Source: Pseudovirgaria hyperparasitica
Taxonomy: Eukaryota > Ascomycota > Dothideomycetes > Acrospermales > Acrospermaceae
Direction of reading: 5' to 3'
NCBI RefSeq assembly: GCF_010093815.1
Contig: NW_022985550.1
Coordinates: 1,253,074-1,317,073, forward strand
Length of the DNA stretch: 64,000 nucleotides
The translations under genes and the position numbers were made by a program. A model generated the notes under the pieces. The model was not told where the DNA came from, did not search any database, and worked only from the letters and a program-made list of their open reading frames with translations. Positions 1 to 11,200 of the stretch are shown here, in pieces; the first letter of the stretch is position 1; the number at the start of each line of letters is the position of its first letter.

Positions 1-1264
1 ATGCCTATGGGGTCTCAGACCGCTACTGCTCTCATTTATGGTTTCTCTGCCATTGGAGCTCTTTTCTCGGGTAGTCACTTTGGTGCAGACTCCGAAGAAT
101 GCACACCACCGGGGTAATTTAGATTTTCGCTTTCTATTTGGACCTTACTGATGAGCATCCGTGTAGATATCAATACTTCCAGACCTGTCAAACAATGATC
201 GATCCACTCGCTTGTAACGACATTGTTACCATGCAAGCTTTGATATGTGCAATCCTGTATATGCAAGGCACGGGCATGGTGACGCGATCGTATTCGACGA
301 TCTGCGCTGCTACTTCCGCTGCTGTCCGTATGGGCCTGCATCGCGCTTCACCGCCTAGCAGTCTTGATGCAATTCAACTTGAGCTCCGAAAGCGTGTCTT
401 TTGGGTCTTGAGAACCATGGACACTTATGTCACTTCCATGCTTGGCTTTCCTCGGACGCTCGGAGAAGAAAATGTGGATCAAGAGATGCCAATCGCTCTA
501 GAAGATCATTTTATCACAACTTCCGGCATCATCGCAGAGGGGCAATCAAGCAGTATACAGTCAAACATGGGCCCAGTCAACGCCCATACTCGGCTGATCA
601 AGATCATGGCGCAAACCCTTCGCCAGATCTATCCGTCGAAGCGACCATCTAGCTCTGTAAACTTTGCATATGGTGTCTCTCCAACGAGCGTGTCTCAGAT
701 TGAATCTGAGCTTGAGCAATGGTTTGAAGATTTGTCCCGATCCGACAACACTTCTGTTCCGTCAAGCTCTTTCGAGATACGGTAAAATTACATCTATCTT
801 GTATGGTTAGATTACAGCTAACAGTTTTTAGAACTCAGCTCCTCCTTCGCATGGCGTATGGTCACGTTCAGATGGTCCTCTATCGCCCCTTTCTGCACCA
901 CATCTTGAAGCCACGGTCTGAGGGTAACATCCAACTCCGATCCTATGCGTGTGCTTCTGCATGTATCAAAGCTGCAATGCAAATTGTTTGGTTGGCTGAA
1001 GAGTTGGATTCACGAGGGCTGATCCACGAGGCGTACTGGTTCACTTCTTACATCACGTCGTTTGCTGTGACCACGCTCTACCTATTCATCACCACGGCAC
1101 GCGATGATCCAACAAGAGAGGAGACACGACACACTGCAGAACGCGGTCGTGCCATTGTCTACAAACTGGCCAAGAGCAACCCTATGGCGGATTGGTGCCT
1201 TTCATCTCTCAACGCGAGTCCTTTTCTCCAGGACCAGGAATTCTACTTCAATCCTCCTAGTTGA
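1..1264 (+). CDS. Zn2Cys6-type fungal transcription factor, FarA/FacB-like, 5' partial
   Basis: This is the C-terminal part of a fungal-specific transcription factor; the zinc cluster lies outside the window. Exons are 1-113, 167-781 and 832-1264, with GT-AG introns at 114-166 and 782-831, giving 386 visible codons before a TGA. The middle-homology region shows the signature LRKRVFWVLRTMDTYV followed by LGFPRTL and the VDQEMP segment, and RMGLHR lies just before it. That pattern is typical of the FarA/CTF1 (fatty-acid utilisation) and FacB (acetate utilisation) regulators, so a role in carbon-source control is plausible but inferred. The coding strand ends at TGA 1262-1264, followed directly by CTA. 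The same frame then stays open to 1732, so the true C terminus is uncertain: see the next entry. A target gene set cannot be read from the window. Confidence 0.85.
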
Positions 1265-1732
1265 CTAGCCGGGGAGAGTCTGAAGTCACAGCAAGCAGCT
1301 GATGTAGGTCCATCGCACGGTGCTACAAGTAGCTCGAGCTCGAGCACCAATGCAACTCCGGATTACCGGCACAGCATTACTGATGCATCGCATCTTCGTT
1401 TCCACCCACGAGCGCCCGACCCACAACCACAAATGCAGCTGCCCTTCTCAGTCTCTCCCATCGATGACCATGCAACTGGCATGGCCATTCCAGTTACTGC
1501 AAGCGGCGAATCTCTCTACGCCATGCCTTATGTACCTCTATCGCCATTTGAGACCAAGGAGAGCACGTCCTACTTTGACGTGCAAAACACGAATTCGGAA
1601 CCTCATGATTCGCATATGTCGACGCCACAATTTGGTCACTACTATGGACCAGATGTGGCCAGTCAAATGGCTTGGGATCCATCAACCACCCAGCCAATGC
1701 CTTTCAAACTGGATCTAGACCTGATTAGTTGA
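1265..1732 (+). CDS. In-frame C-terminal extension behind TGA-CTA (readthrough or hidden intron)
   Basis: After TGA 1262-1264 the same frame runs open for 155 codons to a stop at 1730-1732. The translation is rich in Ser, Thr, Pro and Gln, has a short poly-Ser run and ends in a hydrophobic-acidic tail (FKLDLDLIS). That is what a trans-activating C terminus looks like, not random out-of-frame DNA. The stop context is TGA CTA G, the hexamer known to promote translational readthrough in fungi and animals. The alternative is an intron at 1218-1268 (donor GTCCTT, acceptor CTAG). It is 51 nt, keeps the frame and removes the stop, but the donor is poor and it would delete residues that look like part of the domain. 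A sequencing error is a third option. Confidence 0.55.
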   Translation, partial: LAGESLKSQQAADVGPSHGATSSSSSSTNATPDYRHSITDASHLRFHPRAPDPQPQMQLPFSVSPIDDHATGMAIPVTASGESLYAMPYVPLSPFETKESTSYFDVQNTNSEPHDSHMSTPQFGHYYGPDVASQMAWDPSTTQPMPFKLDLDLIS

Positions 1733-2770
1733 TATCGTATACGATGGCATCAAATCGCGCAGTGCGCATTTGACGCTTTGCACCTGTTTTCAGTATCATG
1801 CAATATTTTTGCCGCGCAAAAAGTCCTGGTTGTGAGCGACATGTTATTTTGTACGGGATCAAGTTTATGCGTCTTGTTACTTTTCAAATCACTTGTTTTT
1901 GTTTTATTATATATAGATCTGCTACGACTCTCCTTGAGATACCCACCAACGCAGCACGGATCGGCGTTTAGCACATGACCATATCTGTCATTATGTATTG
2001 TACATTTCTTGGTTAGAGATTATTAGCTGTACTGGATACATGATAGTTGATGAATATGCACAGACTAACCAAGTAACGATTAATTAGTAATATGAACACC
2101 AGACTTACTCGATTTCACAAGCTCGTCTATTCTTCCTTACAACTTAATCTCTCTTCAACTGTCGTTTCTCGCGGAAGAGAAACCAATAGTTGACAAATCG
2201 GACACGAACATCAACAACAGCAAATCATCCATATCGCCCTTGTATTACTCGTCTTAACTTTGTACTACATGTGTATCGTAAATTCTTGCAATTGTTTCAG
2301 GGATGATGCTAGGTTTTTCTATGGGGACTGCTACATGCTTGTTGCGAGCCCCGTATATATGTCATTTATTGGGATTGGGACGGTACGGTATGGGATCCAC
2401 AATAATTGGAAAGACCCATGCACAGACACACACAGACACCCACACACATACAAGGTGAAAAATGAAAGAATTGAAGGAGACTGCGGATATTGAGAGTTTG
2501 GATACTGGAGTGGATTGGCTTTGTTTTTTTTGGCACTGGTTGCGTTTATGTGTCCGTGGTGTGTGTTTGTTTTTCATGTGTGTATAAGACGTACATGTGA
2601 ATAACACTTCTTTAGAATGGAATGGAATGCCATGCCATTCTTGTGGGTGACCGTGTGGGTGTGAGAAGCAAGTCTTACTCGTGTACTGCGTGTGTGCTGT
2701 GGTGTGCACGTAACGTGTACACGTGCCACGTGAATAAGACCTTGCCTGCGTCAAGACCTGGTCATTACCA
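1733..2770. other. Intergenic, 3' flank of regulator; CA-rich microsatellite
   Basis: No gene is supported. The stretch is AT-rich at first and holds an imperfect CA/CAGA repeat at about 2421-2450. Several ACGTG boxes lie at about 2705-2732, just upstream of the tRNA gene. Confidence 0.6.
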
Positions 2771-2842
2771 TCCGATATCGTCTAGTGGTTAGGATACCTC
2801 GTTTTCACCGTGGGGGCCGGGGTTCAAGTCCCCGTATCGGAA
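2771..2842 (+). tRNA. tRNA-Glu (anticodon UUC)
   Basis: A complete cloverleaf can be drawn. The acceptor arm TCCGATA (2771-2777) pairs with TATCGGA (2835-2841), and the discriminator base is A. The D arm carries the A-box TCTAGTGGTTAGGA. The anticodon loop TTTTCAC has anticodon TTC, and the T arm GGGG-TTCAAGT-CCCC holds the B-box. No intron is present. The sequence closely resembles yeast tRNA-Glu(UUC). One T-T mismatch is seen in the anticodon stem. A T-rich run just downstream (about 2849-2860) fits a polymerase III terminator. Confidence 0.93.
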
Positions 2843-4289
2843 GAATGTCTTTTCTTTTGGGTTTTCTGACGTTTTGGGAGGAGGGAGGGGGATGTGTTTG
2901 GGTTCGGTGTGTGTTGTTTGGAGGTGGAGGGTGTTAGAAGGTGTTCATAACAGAGGAGAGTGGAGAGAGAATGAGCGATAGAGTAGAGTAAAGAGATTGA
3001 AGTAGACATGTTTTTGCAAAAAGAGATTGCGGCAGATGTGTAGACGTAGTACTTACTAGAGGGTCTAAAAGAATAGTCAAGAGATATGGATAAATGATAG
3101 ATGATCCTCTGCAAGAATATTGTCTTGGGCCTACGTGATAGTACAGTACTATAGCTAGACTCCTCAACTTTTATGTATATATAGTCCTACATATCCAAGG
3201 ATATGAAACTTGTATATGAAAAAAAAAATCTTGCACATGGAAGTACAGTGACAGCCCATTCAGCCAATTTTGCGATGACTATCCGACGTGCTAAGGGAGA
3301 TTTGTACGAGGATTCGTCGCGAGTACGGATTCTTGTTGTTGAGGTACAATGGACAGCATTGAACGCAACAACGGTATGACTTTCTCAGTTCTGTCTCCTA
3401 TAAGGTTCGTAAAGCATTAAGCTTGATGACAGACTATGTGACACACAATCTGCCTTTGGATTCTGTCGGAGGTGCTAGGCTTAACTCAGCATCCTCGACA
3501 TTGCTTCTAATAGTATCTAGAATTTTGGAAATAATAGCAATTATGTATCTAACAGCACCTGTGCTGGGCTAAATATAGGTTTCAAACGTGTGGCCGAGGC
3601 AGACAGCTCCAACCGCCGCCAAGGATCGGATAGTTTTGATTGAAAACACACAATGCCACCTACCAGGACACGCTTGAAGAGCAGGGTCGGGTAAATATAT
3701 CACAGCTGCAATCGTGATGTACGATAGTAAATTTAAAGCTGCATTCCTCGTCTGTCGCTGTGATTCGTCGCACTCGTGCAGGGTCCTTGCATGGCGCTCT
3801 TATTTGCAGGCAAAGCGGAACGGAGCGACGGATAAATTCGAAACGGGCGGGGAAGGAAGCAATAAAGCTTGTTGTTGTTCAGATTTTGAGGATCATTTGT
3901 CAAGATGACTCCGGTCGCTCCAGATATGAGCCAGAATCGTGGTCTCGGATGAGGACCGGAGCGAAGGAGCTGAGATGCATGCAGCCACGATGGAACGCTT
4001 TGCAACAGCAATTTATTGCCTGGTGCTACGTTTCCATCAACCGTACATAATGGCGTCTCGGTCTGAGCAGATTTGGTGCATTAGCGCGAGGAATACGCTG
4101 ATCTTCGTTGGAAACCAGCCGATTCAACCTAATTCAGTGGGCCGTGTTCGTTTTAACCTTGTGAGCTGAGCATATGCCTGTTGTCTGTGCATGTTTGTGT
4201 AAGACGATCGATAAAGATTTAAATCCATCGTCTCTCGCCCACTGCACCTTGACGAAGCTGACTACTGCTTTCGATAACAATAAAACAAC
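2843..4289. other. Intergenic, no supported gene
   Basis: Only short overlapping frames on both strands, without recognisable domains or consistent splice patterns. A poly-A run lies at about 3219-3228. The last 100 bases are the leader of the secreted-protein gene. Confidence 0.55.
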
Positions 4290-4908
4290 ATGCGCGTCTC
4301 AATCGTCTCAGCTCTTTTCTTGGCGCTCAACGCCAGTGCCGCGACTATTGGTACTTTGAACCACTCTGACATGGACGAATGAACCTTGCTGACACTGCAC
4401 AGCGGCCCGCAAAACGAAGCCGTACATAACCATCAACACCGAGACCGATCTCCACTGGAGTCGCGAGTATCCAGACAACCTGAACCCGGTTGTTGAGTAC
4501 TACTATGGCGTCACCTCAATCAATGTGACCTGCTGGGTCGAGACAACCATGAAGGACGACAAGGGCATCGAGAACGGCAACCCAGTATATCTTGGCGTGG
4601 CCAACGCGACGACCTCGCTATCCGCATACATAGCCGAAGACTTCGTCCAGGGCGGCGATCACGACTTCCAGGACGAGCTGGAGGAATGTCCTGCCATAAC
4701 GCACGCAGCCGGTTCCGTCGAGGAACAATACTGGATCACTGTCAACAACCCAGACGGCACCACGGAATGGTATTTTCCCTGCTACGAGCAGCCGAGCACG
4801 AAGGCAGCCTTCAAGAAGGACTATGATGTTATCTACCCGGAGATTCAGTGCTACCAAACAGGCGGCGAGGCTGTGAATGGCAACACGTACGTGCTTGTGG
4901 AGTCTTAG
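4290..4908 (+). CDS. Small secreted four-cysteine protein, function unknown
   Basis: Two exons, 4290-4350 and 4403-4908, with a 52-nt intron, give 188 aa. The start was chosen because exon 1 encodes a clean signal peptide (MRVSIVSALFLALNASAA) and the splice joins it in frame to the long second exon. The mature part is acidic and has four cysteines (in VTCW, EECP, FPCY and IQCY), enough for two disulfides, and at least two N-glycosylation sequons (NVT, NAT). No known enzyme motif is visible. Such proteins in plant- or insect-associated ascomycetes are often effectors or cell-wall proteins; this is a guess from size and export only. The gene stands alone between long non-coding stretches. Confidence 0.75.
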
Positions 4909-5664
4909 AGAAGAAGTCCGAAACGAAAGCTGACAGTTGAGCAGAACGTGGGTATATGGATTGAGAACTAGGTGTTTCTTGCCTGGAGGCTGGTTTAGTT
5001 CAGTGGAGTACCATGGTGAGGTCTAATCATTGAATGATGTATTGACGTGTTACTGATTAACAACAGGCGAGGCTCCTTTGTGTTAGGCCCAGCAACACAA
5101 CGTTATTTGATAAGAACGTGTGTGAAAAGCAGGAGTGTGATCTAGTATGCATGTAGTGATAAAATATACGCACTACATCCTGGTCGCTAACCTCTTCCTC
5201 GTCCTTTGTTCCGAACGTCGTCCCATGCTGCCGACCGGCATGGATGTATGACATAGGTAGCATCAAACTCAAAGGATGTTAGTCATACCCGTGTAACAAG
5301 TTCCTCCATGCTCGTCCTACAGTTTCGAACTCAGTGTTGCGGCACCTTTACGCAAGAGACGTGATTGGCTATACAATAGCGTTTTCGAGCCTGCGGCAAT
5401 TCACGGCGATTGGGCGGCCCGACTCGGCTTAAGAATACCAAACGTTTATCCAAGCATTTAATCGGACATCATGGACCGAGTCAACGTTACAAGCATTGCG
5501 GGTGACCTGAAGTGCGGAGAACCGATGCGGAGACTCGATACTGTCTTTAAAGAGCTGGGACCGCCGCTGTACACTGCTATACTTCCTTTCTGTTTTCTGC
5601 TTTGCACTTAAGTCGAGACAGGCAACTAGATCGATTAATGGAAGGACATACACAGCCTTCCATC
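4909..5664. other. Intergenic between secreted protein and P450 gene
   Basis: Holds the 3' flank of the secreted-protein gene and the promoter and leader of the P450. No additional gene is supported. Confidence 0.6.
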
Positions 5665-7379
5665 ATGACTGCTAGCAGCTTCGCATTGGAGCATCCAAAG
5701 ACAGCTATAGTGTTTGGTGCTGTCCTCGCGTCCTGGCTTTATGTAGGTCTTTCCTACGACACGACCGTGCAACAACTGACAATATCAGCTTGGAGGTCTA
5801 GTCATATATCGTCTATGGTTTCATCCACTCTCGAAGTATCCTGGGCCATTTCTAGCGAAAGTCACTGATTGGTGAGGATTGGTGCCGTCATGCTCCCTGT
5901 CAAACTGTTAATAGAAGCAGGTACTCTGCATACCACGCATGGAAAGGAGACAGACACCTCGAGTTCTGGAGATGCCACGAGCAGTACGGCCAATTCGTCA
6001 GATTTGGCCCTAACAGTCTGTCTGTCAACACCAACACGGCCTTGAAGGATATCTATGGCTTCAAGGCAAACGTCAGGAAGTCAGACTTCTATGCAGCCTT
6101 CCCACCCACCAAGGACACCTTCAACACCCATAGCAGCATCGACAAGGTAGCTCACGCCCGCAAGCGCAGAGTCTTGTCCCATGCCTTCTCCGACAGCGCT
6201 ATCAAAGCCATGGAGAACCACATCATCGCCCACATTCGCGTTTTCTGCGACAAACTAGGCGAAAAGGCCTTTCCACGAGGCCGCACCGTCGAATCCCTCG
6301 AAAAGTACTCTCAGGAGAAGTGGAGCAAAGCGCAAAACATCGCTGACTGGGCTAACTACATGACCTTTGACATCATGGGCGACCTCTGCTTCGGCAAGTC
6401 CTTCGGCATGCTCGAGCGACCCGACAACCGCTTCGCCATCGACCTCCTCGCGAACGCCGCCCACCGCCATCTAATCTGCGGCACCTACCTGCCCATCCAC
6501 ACCTACCACCTCGACAAAATCCTCTTCCGCAAAATCGCCTCCGGCCGCGAGCGCTACATGGCATACAGCCGGGCCCAAGCCGCCGAACGCACAAAAGCCG
6601 GCCTGGACGTCGACCGCAAGGACTTCTTCTACCACCTCCTGCGCGCCACCGACCCGGAAACCGGCAAAGGTTTCAGCGGACCGGAACTCTGGGCCGAAAG
6701 CAACCTGCTCATCATCGCCGGCTCCGACACCACCTCCACCGCCCTCGCCGCCACCTTCTTCTACCTCACCCACAACCCACACGCCCTCGAGCTACTCACA
6801 TCCGAAGTCCGCACCGCCTTCTCCTCCGTCGACGACATCCGCATCGGCGCCACGCTGTCCAGCCTCGCGTTCCTGCGCGCCTGCATCGACGAGGCAATGC
6901 GTCTCAGCCCCTCCGTCGGCGGCCTGTTACCGCGCGAGATCCTCCCAGGAGGCCTCACGCTCGACGGCCACACGCTACCCGCCGGCACGGTCGTCGGCGT
7001 GCCGCACTACGCCATCCATCACAACCCAGCCTACTTCCCGGCGCCTTTCACGTTCGACCCGGCACGTTGGCTTGCGCCGTCGCATCCGTTGAGCACGGGG
7101 TATACGGCTGCGCAGGTGGCGGCTGCGCAAAGTGCGTTTTGCGCGTTCAGTGTGGGCCCACGCGGGTGTATTGGGAAGGGCATGGCGTATGCGGAGCTGG
7201 GGATTGCGGTGGCGCGCGCTGTGTGGTTGTATGATGTGCGAGTGGCGCCGGGGACGACGTTGGGTGAGGGCAGGCCGGAGTGGGAGTGGGGACGCAGACG
7301 TGCTGAGGAGTATCAGTTGAAGGATACGTTCACGAGTGTGAAGGATGGGCCGTTGGTGCAGTTTGCGTCGAGGTTATGA
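5665..7379 (+). CDS. Cytochrome P450 monooxygenase, microsomal fungal type
   Basis: Three exons, 5665-5742, 5789-5871 and 5921-7379, give 539 aa, the usual length of a fungal microsomal P450. The N terminus has a membrane anchor ([14 protein letters not shown]) followed by the hinge [10 protein letters not shown]. The I-helix carries AGSDTT, the K-helix ExxR appears as EAMR, and the heme loop is [12 protein letters not shown] with the ligand Cys near residue 470. It therefore needs a separate P450 reductase at the endoplasmic reticulum. The overall layout resembles the benzoate-4-monooxygenase/pisatin-demethylase-like group; the substrate cannot be told. No biosynthetic partner genes flank it. 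From about 6200 the codons end almost always in C or G, then turn G-rich after 7080, clearly unlike the leader exons and neighbouring genes. Confidence 0.92.
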
Positions 7380-8201
7380 ATCGTGTCACGGCGCAGATGG
7401 GAGCGTCGAACAAAATTAGAGAATGTGAATTGTACGAATAAGCAACATTATCATATCACTGTGTATAGTGCTTCGTCAGCAGTCTCGAGCAAAAGACTTA
7501 CACTAGCCACAATGTAACAAGCAATATTGATTTCAGATCGGCCATCCACTATTGCAATCTCTATCTGGTTCAATATCAGACAGATCTGGAGCAAGCATGT
7601 GGGCAACCGTTGGATGAAACAGGGCGATTCTGTACGTAAGGACTGGCGGACACAATGATGACTTTCAAGGCTAATTTAGATAATAAAACATTTTGTGATG
7701 CAGTGGCGCGTTGTGCCGATGCTTATTGGTTTGTGGAAGGTGACATGACCAACATTTGTACCTCCTGTACCTCGCATGGCCGCCAACATCCAGGCATGTT
7801 TCATTTCGTTTCTTAACGACTCAATCGTACAGCCAATAAGTGCTTTAAGTTATAAAACAAGGATCAGTACGGTAGTGGACTTGTCTTCGTTCTAGTTAAT
7901 CACGCAAAGAATTGACTTGAGTAAACAAGAGATAGTTGTTCGTTGTAGGTGGGATATCTCATTTAGGTGACAAAGGAAATGCTAATCGACCCAACATCCG
8001 AGACCTCTATAAAGCCAGGAAATAATGCTAGACAGCGACTCCCAATCGCTAGTGCCGTCCAATGCAATGCTGTGAACAAAAGAGAGTTATCTAAGTTTAC
8101 CGAACATCAATGGCACTTTTGGTATGGTCGTGGTCAGTTGCCAATAGAGTGGGCGTTGAAATTGATACTAGAGGCAGTAGTTTTTAAGATTGACAACGTG
8201 C
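7380..8201. other. Intergenic, convergent 3' ends
   Basis: Lies between the 3' ends of the P450 (+) and the TBC gene (-). Rather AT-rich. No gene is supported. Confidence 0.6.
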
Positions 8202-11200
8202 TTACGCTCGCCACGTCGCCTCCTCATCAATTGGCATGGGAGTTCTCTGTTGTAAGTCGTCGACCGATTCTTGATCATCATCCTGATACGATCTTGTAGA
8301 TGATGCAGACCGCACAGGGGAGGACTCGTGGGAGAAAGATTGTGTCAATGCCTCCGTCAAAGCTGCCTGCCGACTCCGGTCTTCTTCAGAATCATGACTA
8401 CTCGGCTTTCGCTGGGGCTTCGATATCGATCGCTGACGCCGTAGCTCATCTCGTTGCTGCATTATCTCAAGTTCTCGCTCGACAGCTCTTGCTCTCCGCT
8501 CCTCCACGTCCTTTCTTTTGACAACCTTCTTGAGTGCGTCGCTTGCCTGTATGAGGCCATCGATGCTTATAGCATGATTCGTCATCTGATGATTGATATA
8601 ATGGTATATAGTTGCTGGATTATCACAGTCCAGTAATTGCCGTTCGTTGAGCTTGAGAAGTGCAAGGGCAATTTGAAACATGAAAGTAGAGCCGTCGTGC
8701 ATGCATAATACGACATCCCAGACACGGAATAACGCTTCAGCAGACAGGCAGTCAGTAAAGACAGAGAGAAACCACTGGAAGGTCAGGGCTTCAAGCTCGA
8801 TACCGAGATCGTCCAGATGGTTTGACAGCTTCGGCAGCATTTCTGTCACGTAGGATCGTAGTACGACCTGATCGGCCCTCGACGTAAGGAGTGAATGGTC
8901 GTAGTAGTTATTGGGCAGTATATTCTCGATCATAGACGCCAAAACCCAAAAAGCATCCTCGGCGGTAGGCATTATGAGCAGAAGTGAGGCAGTAATAAGG
9001 TTCATGCCTTGACAATAACCAACCTCCGTGTTCCGGCGGGAGTAGGCAAGGAGAACTTCGTTGAGCTTTTGTACCCCTGGGCCCTTGCGGAAGAAGATGT
9101 TGTCTGTCAGGGTTCGTGTAATGTCCATCTGGATCTGGCTTGCAATCACAGGATCGTCCACACCATTCTTGACGAGGTCTTCGTAGTATCCAGGTACCCT
9201 GAGCTCAGAAGCACCGCTACACTCAGCCCATATTTTCGCACGATAAGTCACTGGAATCCCACTGAGGACGAGCTCACGAAACTCCTGCCATTTCGCGCGA
9301 CCAACTTTTCCTTTGTTGCCGAGACTTGCTACACCCACGATCTCGCCATCCATCAGGAGAGCTTCTGGCATCGTGAGCCCTTTCGCACGATTCTCGTTAT
9401 TTACTTCTCCTTCCCGCTTCCGTTCAGCTCTGACTTTGCGCAGAAATTCGTTCCATCTCACTGTTTTATCGCGCTGCAGTGAGTCATGTAATTCGGTTAG
9501 CTGCTCAAGCAATGCTTTCACCGGGTCAGGCTGTTGCTTGTTAGGCATTGGATTAACTGGAGAAGAGACAGCTGGACTGGTTGACAACTGAGAAGTGGCA
9601 AATTCAGCGTTGCTAGAGGATATGCGAGACGGTGACGGCTCCGGATTTATGCTGAGCGCAGGCACGGAGCCTCGCTTATCCACTTTCACATTTGAGGGTC
9701 TGTGGCTCGTCTCAATCTCTGTCGCTTCTACAGCTGTGATAGGTGCAGTCGAAGGTGTATGCGACAATAACTCCGTTGGAAATGTGGCAAGCTTGAGAAA
9801 GTCCTGCCACCGCTTGCCAGACACAGCATTAAGATCCTCAGTGGAGTGCGTACTGCTAGGTCGCTCATAACTTTCCGTGTCTTGACGATGAGCGACTTTC
9901 CTTTCGTCTTCTTCTTCCTCAAGAGTGACTCTGACGTCTCTAAGAGACTCGACGTTACTACCTCTCTTGTGCTTACGAAGAGCTGCTGCTGCTTCGCTTT
10001 GCCTTTTCTTCCTTCGCTGATCATATATGAAGCCGAACCTGTCAGTCAGAAATTCTTGACTTGCACCTATGTTATTGTGATGAGCCATGAGCGTTGGCGG
10101 ACGCGAATCTTCGGGAAGGATGGTGTCCATCTCGACAGGACCGAGATTGCTCGCCCCTCTCCGAAGGTTTCCATTAGGACTTGGAGAAGCTAAATTTGAT
10201 GTTCGTAGGCTATCTGGCGAAACTCCTTTGCCTCGTATTGTTCCGTTCGGCCCAAGCGAACTACGTGTAGCTCTACCTCGGGGTGCACTTACAGATGCGA
10301 CTTTCGAAACAGACGCAGCCGACCCCGTAGAGACTGTGCGAGCACCTCCCGGGCGTTGCAATGATGGTGTCGAGCTTTTCACTTTCACAGTCTTCGCCTT
10401 GTCTGTCTCCTTCCCGGCTTGTACTCCTCCCACCAACTTCAGTGCCCATGAGGTCATTGTATTTGCTTGTCGACGCTCAGATGAACTCCTTCCGATATCT
10501 TGGCTCTGCAGTCTTCGAAGGTTGGGTACTGCTTTTCCCAAATCGTTAACGTGCCCCAGGGGTGTGAATAAGTCCTGTCTTAGGGCTTTTCGCGCCGGTT
10601 GTGATCCACTGTTCGCCCTTGATCTGTCACGTGTCCCAGTAGCATCACTGTCACTGATTAGGCTGGGCGCCTTACTGCCTTTCTTTGTTGTACCCGTCCA
10701 AACATACGACTTCCAGGTCCGTGCTCCTGCAGGCTGTGTCGCTTGCTCCTCATCTCGCCTAGTACTACTCAAAGCTTGGCTGACGGCAAACGATAAGTCC
10801 TCGTGGAGGCTGAGGTTTTCTGAACATTCCGATATGTCATCTTCCATCGCTCTCATAAGCCTTTTGTCAATATCATCGTCCAGATGTGTGCTATCAGATT
10901 CAAGGTCGCCTTTCATTCGCAATGGATCAGAGACCACCTGAGATTTTTCCAGAGTCCTAAGACGGGTTTCGATATCGAGATTGGACACCTCACACGCTAG
11001 TAGCATCTTTCTCAGTATCCTCTCCCTCTCTTCTGTTTTCCTTCTTAGTGCGGTAATCTGTGCATCTCTTTCGGCGAGGTCATTAGCGAATTGGCGGATC
11101 AGCGGTATTGCACCCGTACGGTCAATCATCTTCTGAATATGCTCATCATCTGTATAATGAGTATTTCCAGGCACCACCCTGGCGTACTTTGGTGTATCAT

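Noticed and set aside
5665-7379. A secondary-metabolite cluster around the P450
   Set aside because: No synthase, transporter or tailoring enzyme lies within reach; neighbours are housekeeping genes.
10087-10941. Plus-strand frame of 284 codons
   Set aside because: It is the antisense shadow of the TBC-domain gene, whose protein shows clear catalytic motifs.
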